DNA from: an uncultured Paracoccaceae bacterium
GTDB lineage: Bacteria; Pseudomonadota; Alphaproteobacteria; Rhodobacterales; Rhodobacteraceae
Direction of reading: 5' to 3'
Assembly: GCA_947494445.1 (NCBI GenBank)
Contig: CANLVD010000001.1
Location: forward strand, 186,001 to 250,000
DNA: 64,000 bases
In this document: piece after piece, positions 18,900 through 26,043 of the stretch
Position numbering within the stretch: the stretch's first letter is position 1
Layout of the letters: the number at the start of each line of letters is the position of its first letter
Program-made: the position numbers and the translations under genes
The notes under the pieces: generated by a model
Told to the model about the DNA's origin: nothing
What the model saw: the letters and a program-made list of their open reading frames with translations, nothing else
Database searches by the model: none

Positions 18900-19454
18900 A
18901 TGGCCGACGGGGAACTGCAGGGGATCGGACCAGATCCGTCATTGTTGCTATTGGATGATGATGAGCCGTTTCTCCGCCGTTTGGCCCGGGCCATGGAAAA
19001 ACGCGGGTTCGCACCGGTCACGGCAGAAACCGTTGCTCAGGGTAAGTCCATCGCTGCGTCCAAACCGCCGGCATATGCGGTTGTTGACCTCAGGCTGGAA
19101 GATGGCAACGGGCTGGATGTGGTCGAAATGCTGCATGAACACCGCCCTGATTGCCGGGTCGTGGTGCTGACCGGCTACGGCGCCATCGCCACCGCTGTGG
19201 CCGCCGTCAAGATCGGCGCGGTCGACTATCTGTCGAAGCCCGCTGATGCAAATGATGTGACCAACGCGCTCCTGTCGCGGGTCGAGGACAAACCACCACC
19301 GCCCGAAAATCCCATGTCGGCAGATCGGGTGCGTTGGGAACATATTCAAAGAGTTTTTGAGCTTTGCGACCGCAATGTCTCGGAAACCGCGCGACGGCTG
19401 AACATGCACCGCCGCACCCTGCAACGTATTTTGGCAAAACGCAGTCCCAAGTAA
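18900..19454 (+). CDS. regA: RegA/PrrA/ActR-type redox response regulator
   Basis: A 184-residue two-component response regulator of the RegA/PrrA family, identical in length to the Rhodobacter proteins. The receiver has the acidic pair in LLLLDDDEPF, the phosphoacceptor D63 (VVDLRLEDGNG), the T in VLTGYG and the K in LSKPAD. A proline linker (PPPPEN) leads to a Fis-like helix-turn-helix with NVSETARRLNMHRRTLQRIL, near-invariant in the family. A GGGAG ribosome site lies 6 bases before ATG 18900. In relatives this global regulator of respiration and carbon and nitrogen fixation pairs with the sensor RegB, which is not in this neighbourhood. The next gene follows after 11 bases. Confidence 0.92.
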   Translation: MADGELQGIGPDPSLLLLDDDEPFLRRLARAMEKRGFAPVTAETVAQGKSIAASKPPAYAVVDLRLEDGNGLDVVEMLHEHRPDCRVVVLTGYGAIATAVAAVKIGAVDYLSKPADANDVTNALLSRVEDKPPPPENPMSADRVRWEHIQRVFELCDRNVSETARRLNMHRRTLQRILAKRSPK

Positions 19455-19465
19455 GGAGAATACCA

Positions 19466-19927
19466 ATGAAACTATTTATTTCAGCGACAGCAATTTCCGC
19501 TTTCCTGTGCGCTCAGGCAATGGCGGGCAACATCGTATTCGAAGCTCCTGTCGAAGAAGAAGTCATGATGGAAGAGGCGGTTGAGCCCATGGGTTCGTCT
19601 GCGGCAGGATGGATCGTTCCGGTTCTGGCACTGATTGCCATCGGCATCGCAATATCCGACGATGATGATGCGGTGGTTGACGGAGAAAACCCAGGGCTCG
19701 AATTGAGCGATCAGCGTCTGAAAACGGCAGTTGAGCGGGTGGGCACATCGCCTTCCGGTCTCGGCGTTTACCAATGGTCATATATCGGACATGAAGATAT
19801 CCGCTTCGAAGGCGTTCTGGCCCAAGAGGTTTTGGCCCACACACCATCGGCCGTGATCCTGAAAGAGGGTGGATACTACGCGGTTGATTACGCGCAGATC
19901 GATGTCGAGATGAAACGTCTGAACTGA
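19466..19927 (+). CDS. Small exported or membrane protein with S74-type (tail-fibre chaperone-like) domain
   Basis: A 153-residue protein with a signal peptide (cleavage likely after AMA, residue 20), an acidic stretch, a hydrophobic segment (about 47-64) and a run of aspartates. Its C-terminal domain resembles Peptidase_S74, the intramolecular chaperone of phage tail spikes: SDQRLK at residues 81-86 keeps the S-x4-K spacing of the self-cleaving Ser-Lys pair, and GVLAQEVL and YYAVDY match the rest of the motif. The long C-terminal coiled coil of phage versions is absent. A strong AAGGAG site precedes the ATG, 11 bases after regA, so co-expression is likely. The role is unknown. Confidence 0.7.
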   Translation: MKLFISATAISAFLCAQAMAGNIVFEAPVEEEVMMEEAVEPMGSSAAGWIVPVLALIAIGIAISDDDDAVVDGENPGLELSDQRLKTAVERVGTSPSGLGVYQWSYIGHEDIRFEGVLAQEVLAHTPSAVILKEGGYYAVDYAQIDVEMKRLN

Positions 19928-19948
19928 TCTGGACAGTGAGCCGCGACG

Positions 19949-20374
19949 ATGTCTGACATGAAAACTGTCGAGACGGATGCTGATGTCGGGGCCTTTCTGG
20001 ACGCGATAGAACACAAGGGCCGCGCGGAGGATTGTCGCGCGGTCGCCGACATGATGGCCCAGATTACCGGGGCTGAGCCCCGGATGTGGGGGTCGAACAT
20101 AATAGGCTACGGGTCTTACGACTACACCCGCAAGGATGGCTCTCATCACCGGTTCTTTGTGACCGGAGTATCTCCGCGCAAGGCCAATCTGACGATCTAC
20201 ATCATGCCCGGTTTTTCAAGGTACAGGGACCTTCTTGATCAAATTGGGCCGCACAAAACCTCCGTCTCCTGCCTGTATCTCGGGCGGTTGAACCGGGTTG
20301 ATCTCGATGTGCTGAGCACGCTGATTTCGCGATCCGTGGACGACATGAAATCAAGTTACGGAACCAGCCTTTGA
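19949..20374 (+). CDS. DUF1801 domain protein
   Basis: A 141-residue cytoplasmic protein of the DUF1801 (YdhG-like) family. It is recognisable by the central MWGSNIIGYGSYDYT segment, the following FFVTGVSPRKANLTIYIMPGF, and the KTSVSCLYLGRLNRVD segment near the C-terminus. The biochemical role of the family is not established; the fold resembles a small ligand-binding or iron-chaperone-like domain. Its stop overlaps the start of the acetyltransferase gene by one base (TGATG), so the two are translationally coupled. Confidence 0.85.
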   Translation: MSDMKTVETDADVGAFLDAIEHKGRAEDCRAVADMMAQITGAEPRMWGSNIIGYGSYDYTRKDGSHHRFFVTGVSPRKANLTIYIMPGFSRYRDLLDQIGPHKTSVSCLYLGRLNRVDLDVLSTLISRSVDDMKSSYGTSL

Positions 20375-20952
20375 TGGAAGTCCGACCATTGACAGGACAG
20401 GGCCTTGTATCCGTCCTGAAAGACGTGGCCCGTCTCAGACTATCGGTGTTTCGGGCCTACCCCTATCTTTACGATGGCGATCTTGAGTATGAAATGTCCT
20501 ATCTCAAACCCCTTATCGACAGCGCCGGGTCGATTGTTGTGGGCGCGTTTGATGACGGCAAACTGGTGGGTGCAGCGACAGCAGCCCCGCTTGCCGACCA
20601 CAGTGATGGGTTTTCCAGCGGATTGCAGAAAACCGGGCTGGATGTGGCAGACATCTACTATCTGGCGGAATCTGTCTTGCTGCCCGACCATCGCGGCAAG
20701 GGGCTTGGCCATCGGTTTTTCGATTTTCGCGAGGCGCATGGCCGAAGGCTTGGGTTCAAGCATGCCGTCTTCTGTTCGGTAATCCGGCCCGAGGATCACC
20801 CGGACAAGGCAGATTACCAACCTTTGACACCGTTCTGGCAGAAGCGCGGATACCGGTCCATAGATGGTGCCTTGGCGCATTTCAGCTGGAAGGATGTCGG
20901 ATCGGATGAAGAGACGGAGAAGGCTCTGCAAATCTGGCACCGCGTCCTGTGA
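20374..20952 (+). CDS. GNAT-family N-acetyltransferase
   Basis: A 192-residue acetyltransferase of the GNAT fold. The acetyl-CoA-binding segment is visible as AESVLLPDHRGKGLGHRFFDF (R/Q-x-x-G-x-G/A type, here HRGKGLGH, about residue 110). It is preceded by the beta strand GAFDDGKLVGAATA. The substrate is unknown. The start at ATG 20374 overlaps the DUF1801 stop by one base; a TTG at 20371 is an alternative. Its stop overlaps the GTG of the nitrilase-family gene by 4 bases, so three genes form a coupled unit. Confidence 0.85.
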   Translation: MEVRPLTGQGLVSVLKDVARLRLSVFRAYPYLYDGDLEYEMSYLKPLIDSAGSIVVGAFDDGKLVGAATAAPLADHSDGFSSGLQKTGLDVADIYYLAESVLLPDHRGKGLGHRFFDFREAHGRRLGFKHAVFCSVIRPEDHPDKADYQPLTPFWQKRGYRSIDGALAHFSWKDVGSDEETEKALQIWHRVL

Positions 20953-21818
20953 AGATCGCAACCGCATCCTATCCGCTGGACCATTTTCAGGAATGGCAGG
21001 GATATGCTGACAAGATCACGCATTGGGTGGAGCAGGCAATATCGGCCGATCTGATCGTGTTTCCTGAATATGGTGCAATGGAGCTTGCAGGGCTGAACGG
21101 GGCAGTGAATGCCGCCGACCTGATTGCAGCAGCCGGTTCCGTTTCCGACTGGATCGACAGGGCTGATGCGCTGCACGCCGATCTCGCCCAAACAACAGGG
21201 CGTCATATTCTGGCAGGCTCTGGCCCGGTTCGGGATGGAGGTGACTTCGTGAATCGCGCGCGGTTGTTCTCTCCCGACGGGCAGGTGGGCATTCAGGACA
21301 AGGTGATCATGACGCCTTATGAGCGAAAGGTCTGGGGGATAACGCCGCGCAATGCCCTGTCTGTCTTTGACACCCATCTGGGCAGGATCGGTGTCCTGAT
21401 CTGCTATGACAGCGAATTTCCCGATCTTGCACGTCATATGGTCGAGGCTGGGCTGGATATCCTGCTTGTGCCTTCCTGTACGGACACGCCACAGGGCTAT
21501 TGGCGGGTCAGAACTGCCGTTCAGGCGCGCGCTTTGGAGGCACAATGCGTGGTCGTCCAATCCTCCACCGTTGGACCCACCAAATGGTGTGATGCCGTTG
21601 ATCAGAATTTTGGAATGGCTGGCGTCTTTGTGCCACCGGATGTGGGCATGCCCGAAGATGGCATCATCGCAATTGGTCAGATGAACCAACCCAGCTGGGT
21701 GTTTGCAGATGTTGATCTGGAAAAAGTGAATGCCATTCGCACCGAAGGGCATGTCAGAGTGCGGGCGCACTGGCCCGAGCAGGAGCGCTGCCGGCAGGCA
21801 ACGCTCCGCAAATTATAG
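20949..21818 (+). CDS. Carbon-nitrogen hydrolase (nitrilase superfamily)
   Basis: A 289-residue amidase-type hydrolase. The catalytic triad is visible: glutamate in VFPEYGAME (about residue 39), lysine in IQDKVIMTPYE (about 118) and cysteine in VLICYDSEFP (about 153). Related proteins hydrolyse omega-amides, carbamoyl groups or nitriles. The substrate here is not predictable, but linkage to a GNAT acetyltransferase (overlapping by 4 bases) recurs in many bacteria and suggests turnover of an acylated or amidated small metabolite. Start is GTG 20949. Confidence 0.9.
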   Translation: MKIATASYPLDHFQEWQGYADKITHWVEQAISADLIVFPEYGAMELAGLNGAVNAADLIAAAGSVSDWIDRADALHADLAQTTGRHILAGSGPVRDGGDFVNRARLFSPDGQVGIQDKVIMTPYERKVWGITPRNALSVFDTHLGRIGVLICYDSEFPDLARHMVEAGLDILLVPSCTDTPQGYWRVRTAVQARALEAQCVVVQSSTVGPTKWCDAVDQNFGMAGVFVPPDVGMPEDGIIAIGQMNQPSWVFADVDLEKVNAIRTEGHVRVRAHWPEQERCRQATLRKL

Positions 21819-21823
21819 GCGTA

Positions 21824-22108
21824 TCAGCCTTTCATCTTGTTCATGACCATGCCGGCCACGACCTGCAGAACCATGCCGCCGACACCACCGCCTGCGAACT
21901 GGCCGACCAGCCCCATGATGTCAAAGCCTTCGCCGCCACCGCCGAGCATCCCGCTCAGCGCTCCGCCGATCAATTGACCACCGCCAACGCCACCGACGGC
22001 GCCTGCAATCAGGTTACCGATGCCACCCATGCTGGATCCACTGACGGCCTTGCCGCCAATGCCACCACCAACAACACCACCAACCACTTGAGCAATAAGT
22101 TGTTCCAC
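21824..22108 (-). CDS. Glycine-zipper-rich hypothetical protein
   Basis: A 94-residue, extremely glycine-rich protein with repeated G-x3-G and GG-V/I-GG patterns over most of its length, ending in MVMNKMKG. The frame is open to an ATG at 22162, but the GTG at 22108 has a good AAGGGGA ribosome site 6 bases away, and the product then starts VEQLIAQVVGG. Such glycine zippers occur in small membrane or envelope proteins; no catalytic motif is present. It converges on the nitrilase-family gene with a 5-base gap. Function unknown. Confidence 0.7.
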   Translation of the reverse strand: MEQLIAQVVGGVVGGGIGGKAVSGSSMGGIGNLIAGAVGGVGGGQLIGGALSGMLGGGGEGFDIMGLVGQFAGGGVGGMVLQVVAGMVMNKMKG

Positions 22109-22222
22109 GACTATCCCCTTTTTTGTTTTGGTGATGCCATTCCAGCAGGCATGCCCCGCCAAAAACAGGGGAAAATTGGTGATCAGGTCACCCTGCCGTA
22201 AGGGAAGCCCTGGTGTCTGGCC

Positions 22223-22969
22223 TCACAGCCAGCCTTGCGTTTCTGCCGCCTTGGCCTTCAACCACAGCACGTCAAATCCGGCAATGACACGGTAACCTCT
22301 CGCGAAAAGTGCCTTAGCCTGAGCTTCGGCCAATCCGACATTTCCAAGCGGAATACCGGCCTTCGTCGCCGCCTCCTCAACCTTCGCAAGGGCCGCCTGA
22401 AAATCAGGATGGTCGAACTGGCCTGACACGCCAAGATCAGTGCTCAGGTCAAACTGCGCTGGAATGATCAGGTCAATGCCGGGCACAGCACAGATCTCTG
22501 TGATGTTCTCAACCGCATCGCGGGTTTCGATCAGCAGGCAACACACGATCTGGTCATCTACAGCCTCGCGGTATTCCAGCAATGACGTGCCCCAGCGGGA
22601 ATGAGCCAGAAAAGGGCCAAAACCCCGATTGCCGTTTGGTGGATAGTGCAGAGAAGAGATGGCTTTCCTTGCATCGGATGCGTCCCGAATGAGCGGGAAG
22701 ACGATCCCCTCTGCACCCAGATCCAGCACCCGCTTGACCTGCGCCGGATCATTTTCAGCAACCCTGACCAAAGGCGCACAATTCGTTCCTGCAGTTGCTG
22801 CGATCATGGCATGGGCGCTGCCGTAATCCACAGCCCCGTGTTCCAGATCGATGATCACACTGTCCGCTCCCGATGCGGCCAAAGCCTGTGTTACCACCGC
22901 GGATGGAATGGTGCAGACATGCATGGTCAGATTCTGATCCGTGTCCCGCAATCTTGATTTCAGCTTCAT
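22223..22969 (-). CDS. HpcH/HpaI-family aldolase
   Basis: A 248-residue class II (metal-dependent) aldolase of the 2-keto-3-deoxy sugar-acid / HpcH-HpaI family, which splits or joins pyruvate with an aldehyde. Marks are VIIDLEHGAVDYG (about residue 38), the conserved arginine in PLVRVAEND, the metal glutamate in LLIETRDAVENI and aspartate in PAQFDLSTDLG. The start is placed at ATG 22969 (MKLKSRLRD); the open frame continues to 23035 without a better signal. The substrate is undetermined. It is transcribed away from the rimP operon. Confidence 0.87.
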   Translation of the reverse strand: MKLKSRLRDTDQNLTMHVCTIPSAVVTQALAASGADSVIIDLEHGAVDYGSAHAMIAATAGTNCAPLVRVAENDPAQVKRVLDLGAEGIVFPLIRDASDARKAISSLHYPPNGNRGFGPFLAHSRWGTSLLEYREAVDDQIVCCLLIETRDAVENITEICAVPGIDLIIPAQFDLSTDLGVSGQFDHPDFQAALAKVEEAATKAGIPLGNVGLAEAQAKALFARGYRVIAGFDVLWLKAKAAETQGWL

Positions 22970-23077
22970 GGAGCGCCCCGCTTGTTGAAACTCGACCGGG
23001 CCAAAGATACGCAAATTCTCAGTCCAGACTTGCAATCATCAGACGACTCCCCTAATTGACTGTCAACAGCGGCGAGA

Positions 23078-23136
23078 CTGGGGTCCAAACCCAGACTTCC
23101 ACCGGAAATCTTAACGGGCCGCGCGCCCGTTTTTTT
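23078..23136 (+). promoter_or_regulatory. Attenuator-like leader of the rimP-nusA-infB operon
   Basis: Two hairpins lie in the 203-base leader before rimP. The first is CTGGG/CCCAG (23078-23094). The second is ACGGGC/GCCCGT with a CGCGC loop (23114-23130), followed directly by six or seven Ts, the form of an intrinsic terminator. As it lies about 36 bases before the rimP start, it would abort transcription ahead of the operon unless read through. In other bacteria NusA limits its own operon by termination in the leader; the same logic is inferred here. Confidence 0.65.
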
Positions 23137-23172
23137 GTGCCTGAACACATCAAGGATTCTGAAAGCCAACCC

Positions 23173-23748
23173 ATGTCGGATATGATCGCCAAAGCCTCCA
23201 TGGATCGCAGACTTGCTGCAATCGTGGCCCCAACCATCGAAGCGTTGGGCTATGAGCTGGTGCGCCTGCGCTACATGGGTGGCAAGAAGCCGACATTGCA
23301 GATCATGGCCGACAAGCCAGACGGCGGGATTGAGGTTGATGACTGCGCCAAGATATCGCGCACCGTTTCAGCCATGCTGGACGTGGAAGACCCGATCGAG
23401 GGCGAATATGCGCTTGAGGTCTCGTCACCCGGCATCGACCGGCCACTGACCCGGCTGAAAGACTTTGAGGCCTTTGCCGGATACAAGATCAAGTTGCAGA
23501 CCGATGAACTGATCGAGGGTCGCAAGAACTTCAAGGGTGAACTCCACGGCGTCGAAAATGATGAAGTGCTGGTGGAAATCCCCGAGGGCATCATCGGTCT
23601 GAAATTCGAGTGGCTGACGGAAGCCAAGCTTGTCCTGACAGACGAGCTGATCGCCGAAAGCCTGAAAGCACGGAAAACCGCCGGGTTCGATCCCGAAGAC
23701 TTCGACGAAATCCAAGAAACAAAAGACACTGAAGAGGACGCGACATGA
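23173..23748 (+). CDS. rimP: Ribosome maturation factor RimP
   Basis: A 191-residue protein needed for 30S subunit maturation. It has the N-terminal alpha/beta domain ([23 protein letters not shown]) and the DDCAKISR and [15 protein letters not shown] motifs that define the family, then an SH3-like C-terminal domain. The C-terminus is extended by an acidic tail, common in alphaproteobacteria. ATG 23173 gives the usual length; the frame is open to 23056 through the leader hairpins. The stop overlaps nusA by 4 bases, as in the conserved rimP-nusA-infB operon. Confidence 0.95.
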   Translation: MSDMIAKASMDRRLAAIVAPTIEALGYELVRLRYMGGKKPTLQIMADKPDGGIEVDDCAKISRTVSAMLDVEDPIEGEYALEVSSPGIDRPLTRLKDFEAFAGYKIKLQTDELIEGRKNFKGELHGVENDEVLVEIPEGIIGLKFEWLTEAKLVLTDELIAESLKARKTAGFDPEDFDEIQETKDTEEDAT

Positions 23749-25367
23749 GTGTGACTTCGGCCAACCGCCTTGAGCTTCTGCAAATCGCAGATGCCGTTGC
23801 CCGCGAAAAGATGATCGACCCGGTTCTGGTCATCGAAGCGATGGAAGAAAGCATGGCAAAGGCCGCGCGGTCCCGCTATGGCGCAGAATATGACATCCGG
23901 GCCAAGATCGACCCAAAGACGGGCGAGCTGGAAATGACCCGTGTGCGCACAATCGTGGAAGAGGTCGAGAACCATTTCACCGAACTGACAGTCGATGATG
24001 CCGATGGTTTGATCGATGCGCCGGAAGTAGGCAAGGAAATCATCGAGGAACTGCCGCCGATGGATTTCGGCCGGATCGCCGCGCAATCCGCCAAACAGGT
24101 GATCATGCAGAAGGTGCGTGAGGCCGAACGTGAGCGTCAGTACGAGGAATTCAAGGATCGCGTTGGCGAGATCATCAACGGTCTGGTCAAGCGGGTCGAA
24201 TACGGCAACGTCATCGTTGATGTGGGCCGGGGTGAGGCCGTTCTGCGCCGTGACCAATTGATCAACCGCGAAGGTTACCGCAACGGCGACCGTATCCGAG
24301 CGTACATCCGTGACGTCCGCTCCGAAGTGCGCGGACCGCAAATCTTCCTCAGCCGCACAGCTCCGGAATTCATGGCAGAGCTGTTCAAGATGGAAGTGCC
24401 CGAGATTTATGACGGCATCATCGAGATCAAAGCCGTGGCCCGCGATCCCGGTTCACGCGCGAAAATCGGCGTGATCTCCTACGACAACTCAATTGATCCC
24501 GTCGGCGCCTGTGTCGGTATGCGCGGCAGCCGTGTTCAGGCAGTTGTGAACGAATTGCAGGGTGAGAAGATCGACATCATCCCCTGGAACGACGATGCGC
24601 CGACCTTCCTCGTGAACGCCCTGCAGCCTGCTGAGGTTGCCAAGGTCGTCTTTGATGAAGACGCCGAGCGGATCGAAGTTGTGGTCCCGGATGACCAGTT
24701 GTCTCTTGCCATCGGTCGTCGTGGACAGAACGTCCGTCTGGCCAGCCAGCTGACCGGCTTCGACATCGACATCATGACCGAAGCTGAAGAATCCGAGCGT
24801 CGTCAGGCCGAATTCACCCAGCGCTCCAACATGTTCATGGAAACCATGAACGTCGACGAGATGGTCGCACAACTTCTGGTCTCCGAAGGTTTTGCGACAC
24901 TGGAAGAAGTGGCTTATGTCGAATTGGATGAACTTCTGGCAATCGACGGCTTCGATCAGGCCACCGCAGAAGAGTTGCAGGCCCGTGCCCGCGAAAGCCT
25001 TGACGAAATCAACGCCAAAGCTGTCGAAAAGTCTCGTGAACTGGGTGTTCAGCAGGATCTGTTTGACTTTGAAGGTCTGACACCCCAGATGATCCTTACA
25101 CTGGCCGAGGATGGCGTCTTGTCCCTTGAAGAATTTGCGCGTTGCGCGGATTGGGAACTGGCCGGTGGATATACAACAATCGAGGGCAAACGCGTCAAAG
25201 ACGAGGGCCTGTTGGAGAAATACGACATGGCGCTTGATGAGGCGCAGCATCTGGTAATGACTGCGCGTCTGCAACTTGGCTGGATCACTCAGGAAGAAAT
25301 CGACGCGCAAAACGCGGCCGATGAAGAACTTGAAGGTGATGCAGAAACTCAGGAGGCAGAGGTCTGA
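23745..25367 (+). CDS. nusA: Transcription termination/antitermination factor NusA
   Basis: A 540-residue RNA polymerase-associated factor for pausing, termination and antitermination. Domains in order are the N-terminal polymerase-binding domain (about 1-130), an S1 domain ([20 protein letters not shown], about 145), two KH domains (IGVISYD..., and [18 protein letters not shown], about 325) and two C-terminal acidic helix-hairpin repeats (about 380-500). Start ATG overlaps the rimP stop by 4 bases. It probably controls its own operon through the leader upstream. Confidence 0.97.
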   Translation: MSVTSANRLELLQIADAVAREKMIDPVLVIEAMEESMAKAARSRYGAEYDIRAKIDPKTGELEMTRVRTIVEEVENHFTELTVDDADGLIDAPEVGKEIIEELPPMDFGRIAAQSAKQVIMQKVREAERERQYEEFKDRVGEIINGLVKRVEYGNVIVDVGRGEAVLRRDQLINREGYRNGDRIRAYIRDVRSEVRGPQIFLSRTAPEFMAELFKMEVPEIYDGIIEIKAVARDPGSRAKIGVISYDNSIDPVGACVGMRGSRVQAVVNELQGEKIDIIPWNDDAPTFLVNALQPAEVAKVVFDEDAERIEVVVPDDQLSLAIGRRGQNVRLASQLTGFDIDIMTEAEESERRQAEFTQRSNMFMETMNVDEMVAQLLVSEGFATLEEVAYVELDELLAIDGFDQATAEELQARARESLDEINAKAVEKSRELGVQQDLFDFEGLTPQMILTLAEDGVLSLEEFARCADWELAGGYTTIEGKRVKDEGLLEKYDMALDEAQHLVMTARLQLGWITQEEIDAQNAADEELEGDAETQEAEV

Positions 25368-25383
25368 TCGGACCTCTCACCTG

Positions 25384-25977
25384 ATGGTGCGCGGTGGCAA
25401 AAACAAGGACGAGCAGGTCGCAGAGCGACGCTGTATTGTTTCGGGCAAAAGCAGTGACAGATCAGGTTTGATCCGTTTCGTGCTGAGCCCGGATCAAACG
25501 GTCACTCCGGATCTGTCCGAAAAGCTGCCCGGCCGTGGCATGTGGGTCACCGCCGACAGGGCTGCCCTTGAGAAGGCGGTGTCCAGGAACCTGTTTTCCA
25601 AGGCAGCAAAGGCACAGGCCAAGATACCTGATGGACTTGTGGACCTGATCGAAAGTCTGCTTGTCCGTAAAATCGGTGATACGCTCTCACTCGCCCGGAA
25701 GTCGGGACGGGCGGTCGCGGGAAAAGACAAGGTGAAAGCCTTGTTGGAAGACGAAGAGGTCAGCATTCTGTTTCAGGCCAGCGATGGCTCTGAACGCGAA
25801 AAGCGCGGGTTGAGGCCTCCAAAGGGCAAAGACAGGCATTTCGAGGTGCTGACCGCATGGGAATTGGGCATGGCCTTTGGCCGTGAACGTGTGATACATG
25901 CGGCTCTAATCGCGGGTGGACTCGACGACTCCATCAGGTATGAGTCGTCACGACTGCGGGGATTGCGATCCGCTTGA
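25384..25977 (+). CDS. YlxR-family RNA-binding protein (DUF448 with L7Ae-like C-terminus)
   Basis: A 197-residue protein found between nusA and infB in many alphaproteobacteria. The N-terminal YlxR part has RRCIVSGKS (about residue 16), the RFVLSPDQTVTPD strand and LPGRGMWVT. The C-terminal half (from about residue 85) resembles the L7Ae/Gadd45 RNA-binding fold (DTLSLARKSGRAVAGKDKV). The start is set at ATG 25384, 16 bases after nusA, because the upstream frame runs inside nusA. YlxR proteins bind RNA and have been linked to RNase P; the role here is inferred from context. Confidence 0.88.
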   Translation: MVRGGKNKDEQVAERRCIVSGKSSDRSGLIRFVLSPDQTVTPDLSEKLPGRGMWVTADRAALEKAVSRNLFSKAAKAQAKIPDGLVDLIESLLVRKIGDTLSLARKSGRAVAGKDKVKALLEDEEVSILFQASDGSEREKRGLRPPKGKDRHFEVLTAWELGMAFGRERVIHAALIAGGLDDSIRYESSRLRGLRSA

Positions 25978-26006
25978 GGTCATATAAGGCCAGCCGAAGG
26001 CGAGGT

Positions 26007-26022
26007 CCGGAGAAGGCTCCGG
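26007..26022 (+). other. Hairpin in the infB leader
   Basis: A 6-base-pair stem CCGGAG/CTCCGG closed by an AAGG tetraloop sits 21 bases before the infB ATG, just upstream of the AAGGAATAGG ribosome site. It could tune translation or cut read-through from ylxR, but no U-tract follows, so a terminator role is unlikely. Weak evidence. Confidence 0.35.
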
Positions 26023-26043
26023 GTCTGAAAGGAATAGGTAAGA

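Noticed and set aside
20814-21770. 318-codon minus-strand frame opposite the acetyltransferase and hydrolase genes
   Set aside because: The plus-strand genes keep all catalytic residues, so this is a shadow.
23271-24341. 356-codon minus-strand frame opposite rimP and nusA
   Set aside because: Spans the junction of two firmly identified genes on the other strand; no motif or start signal.
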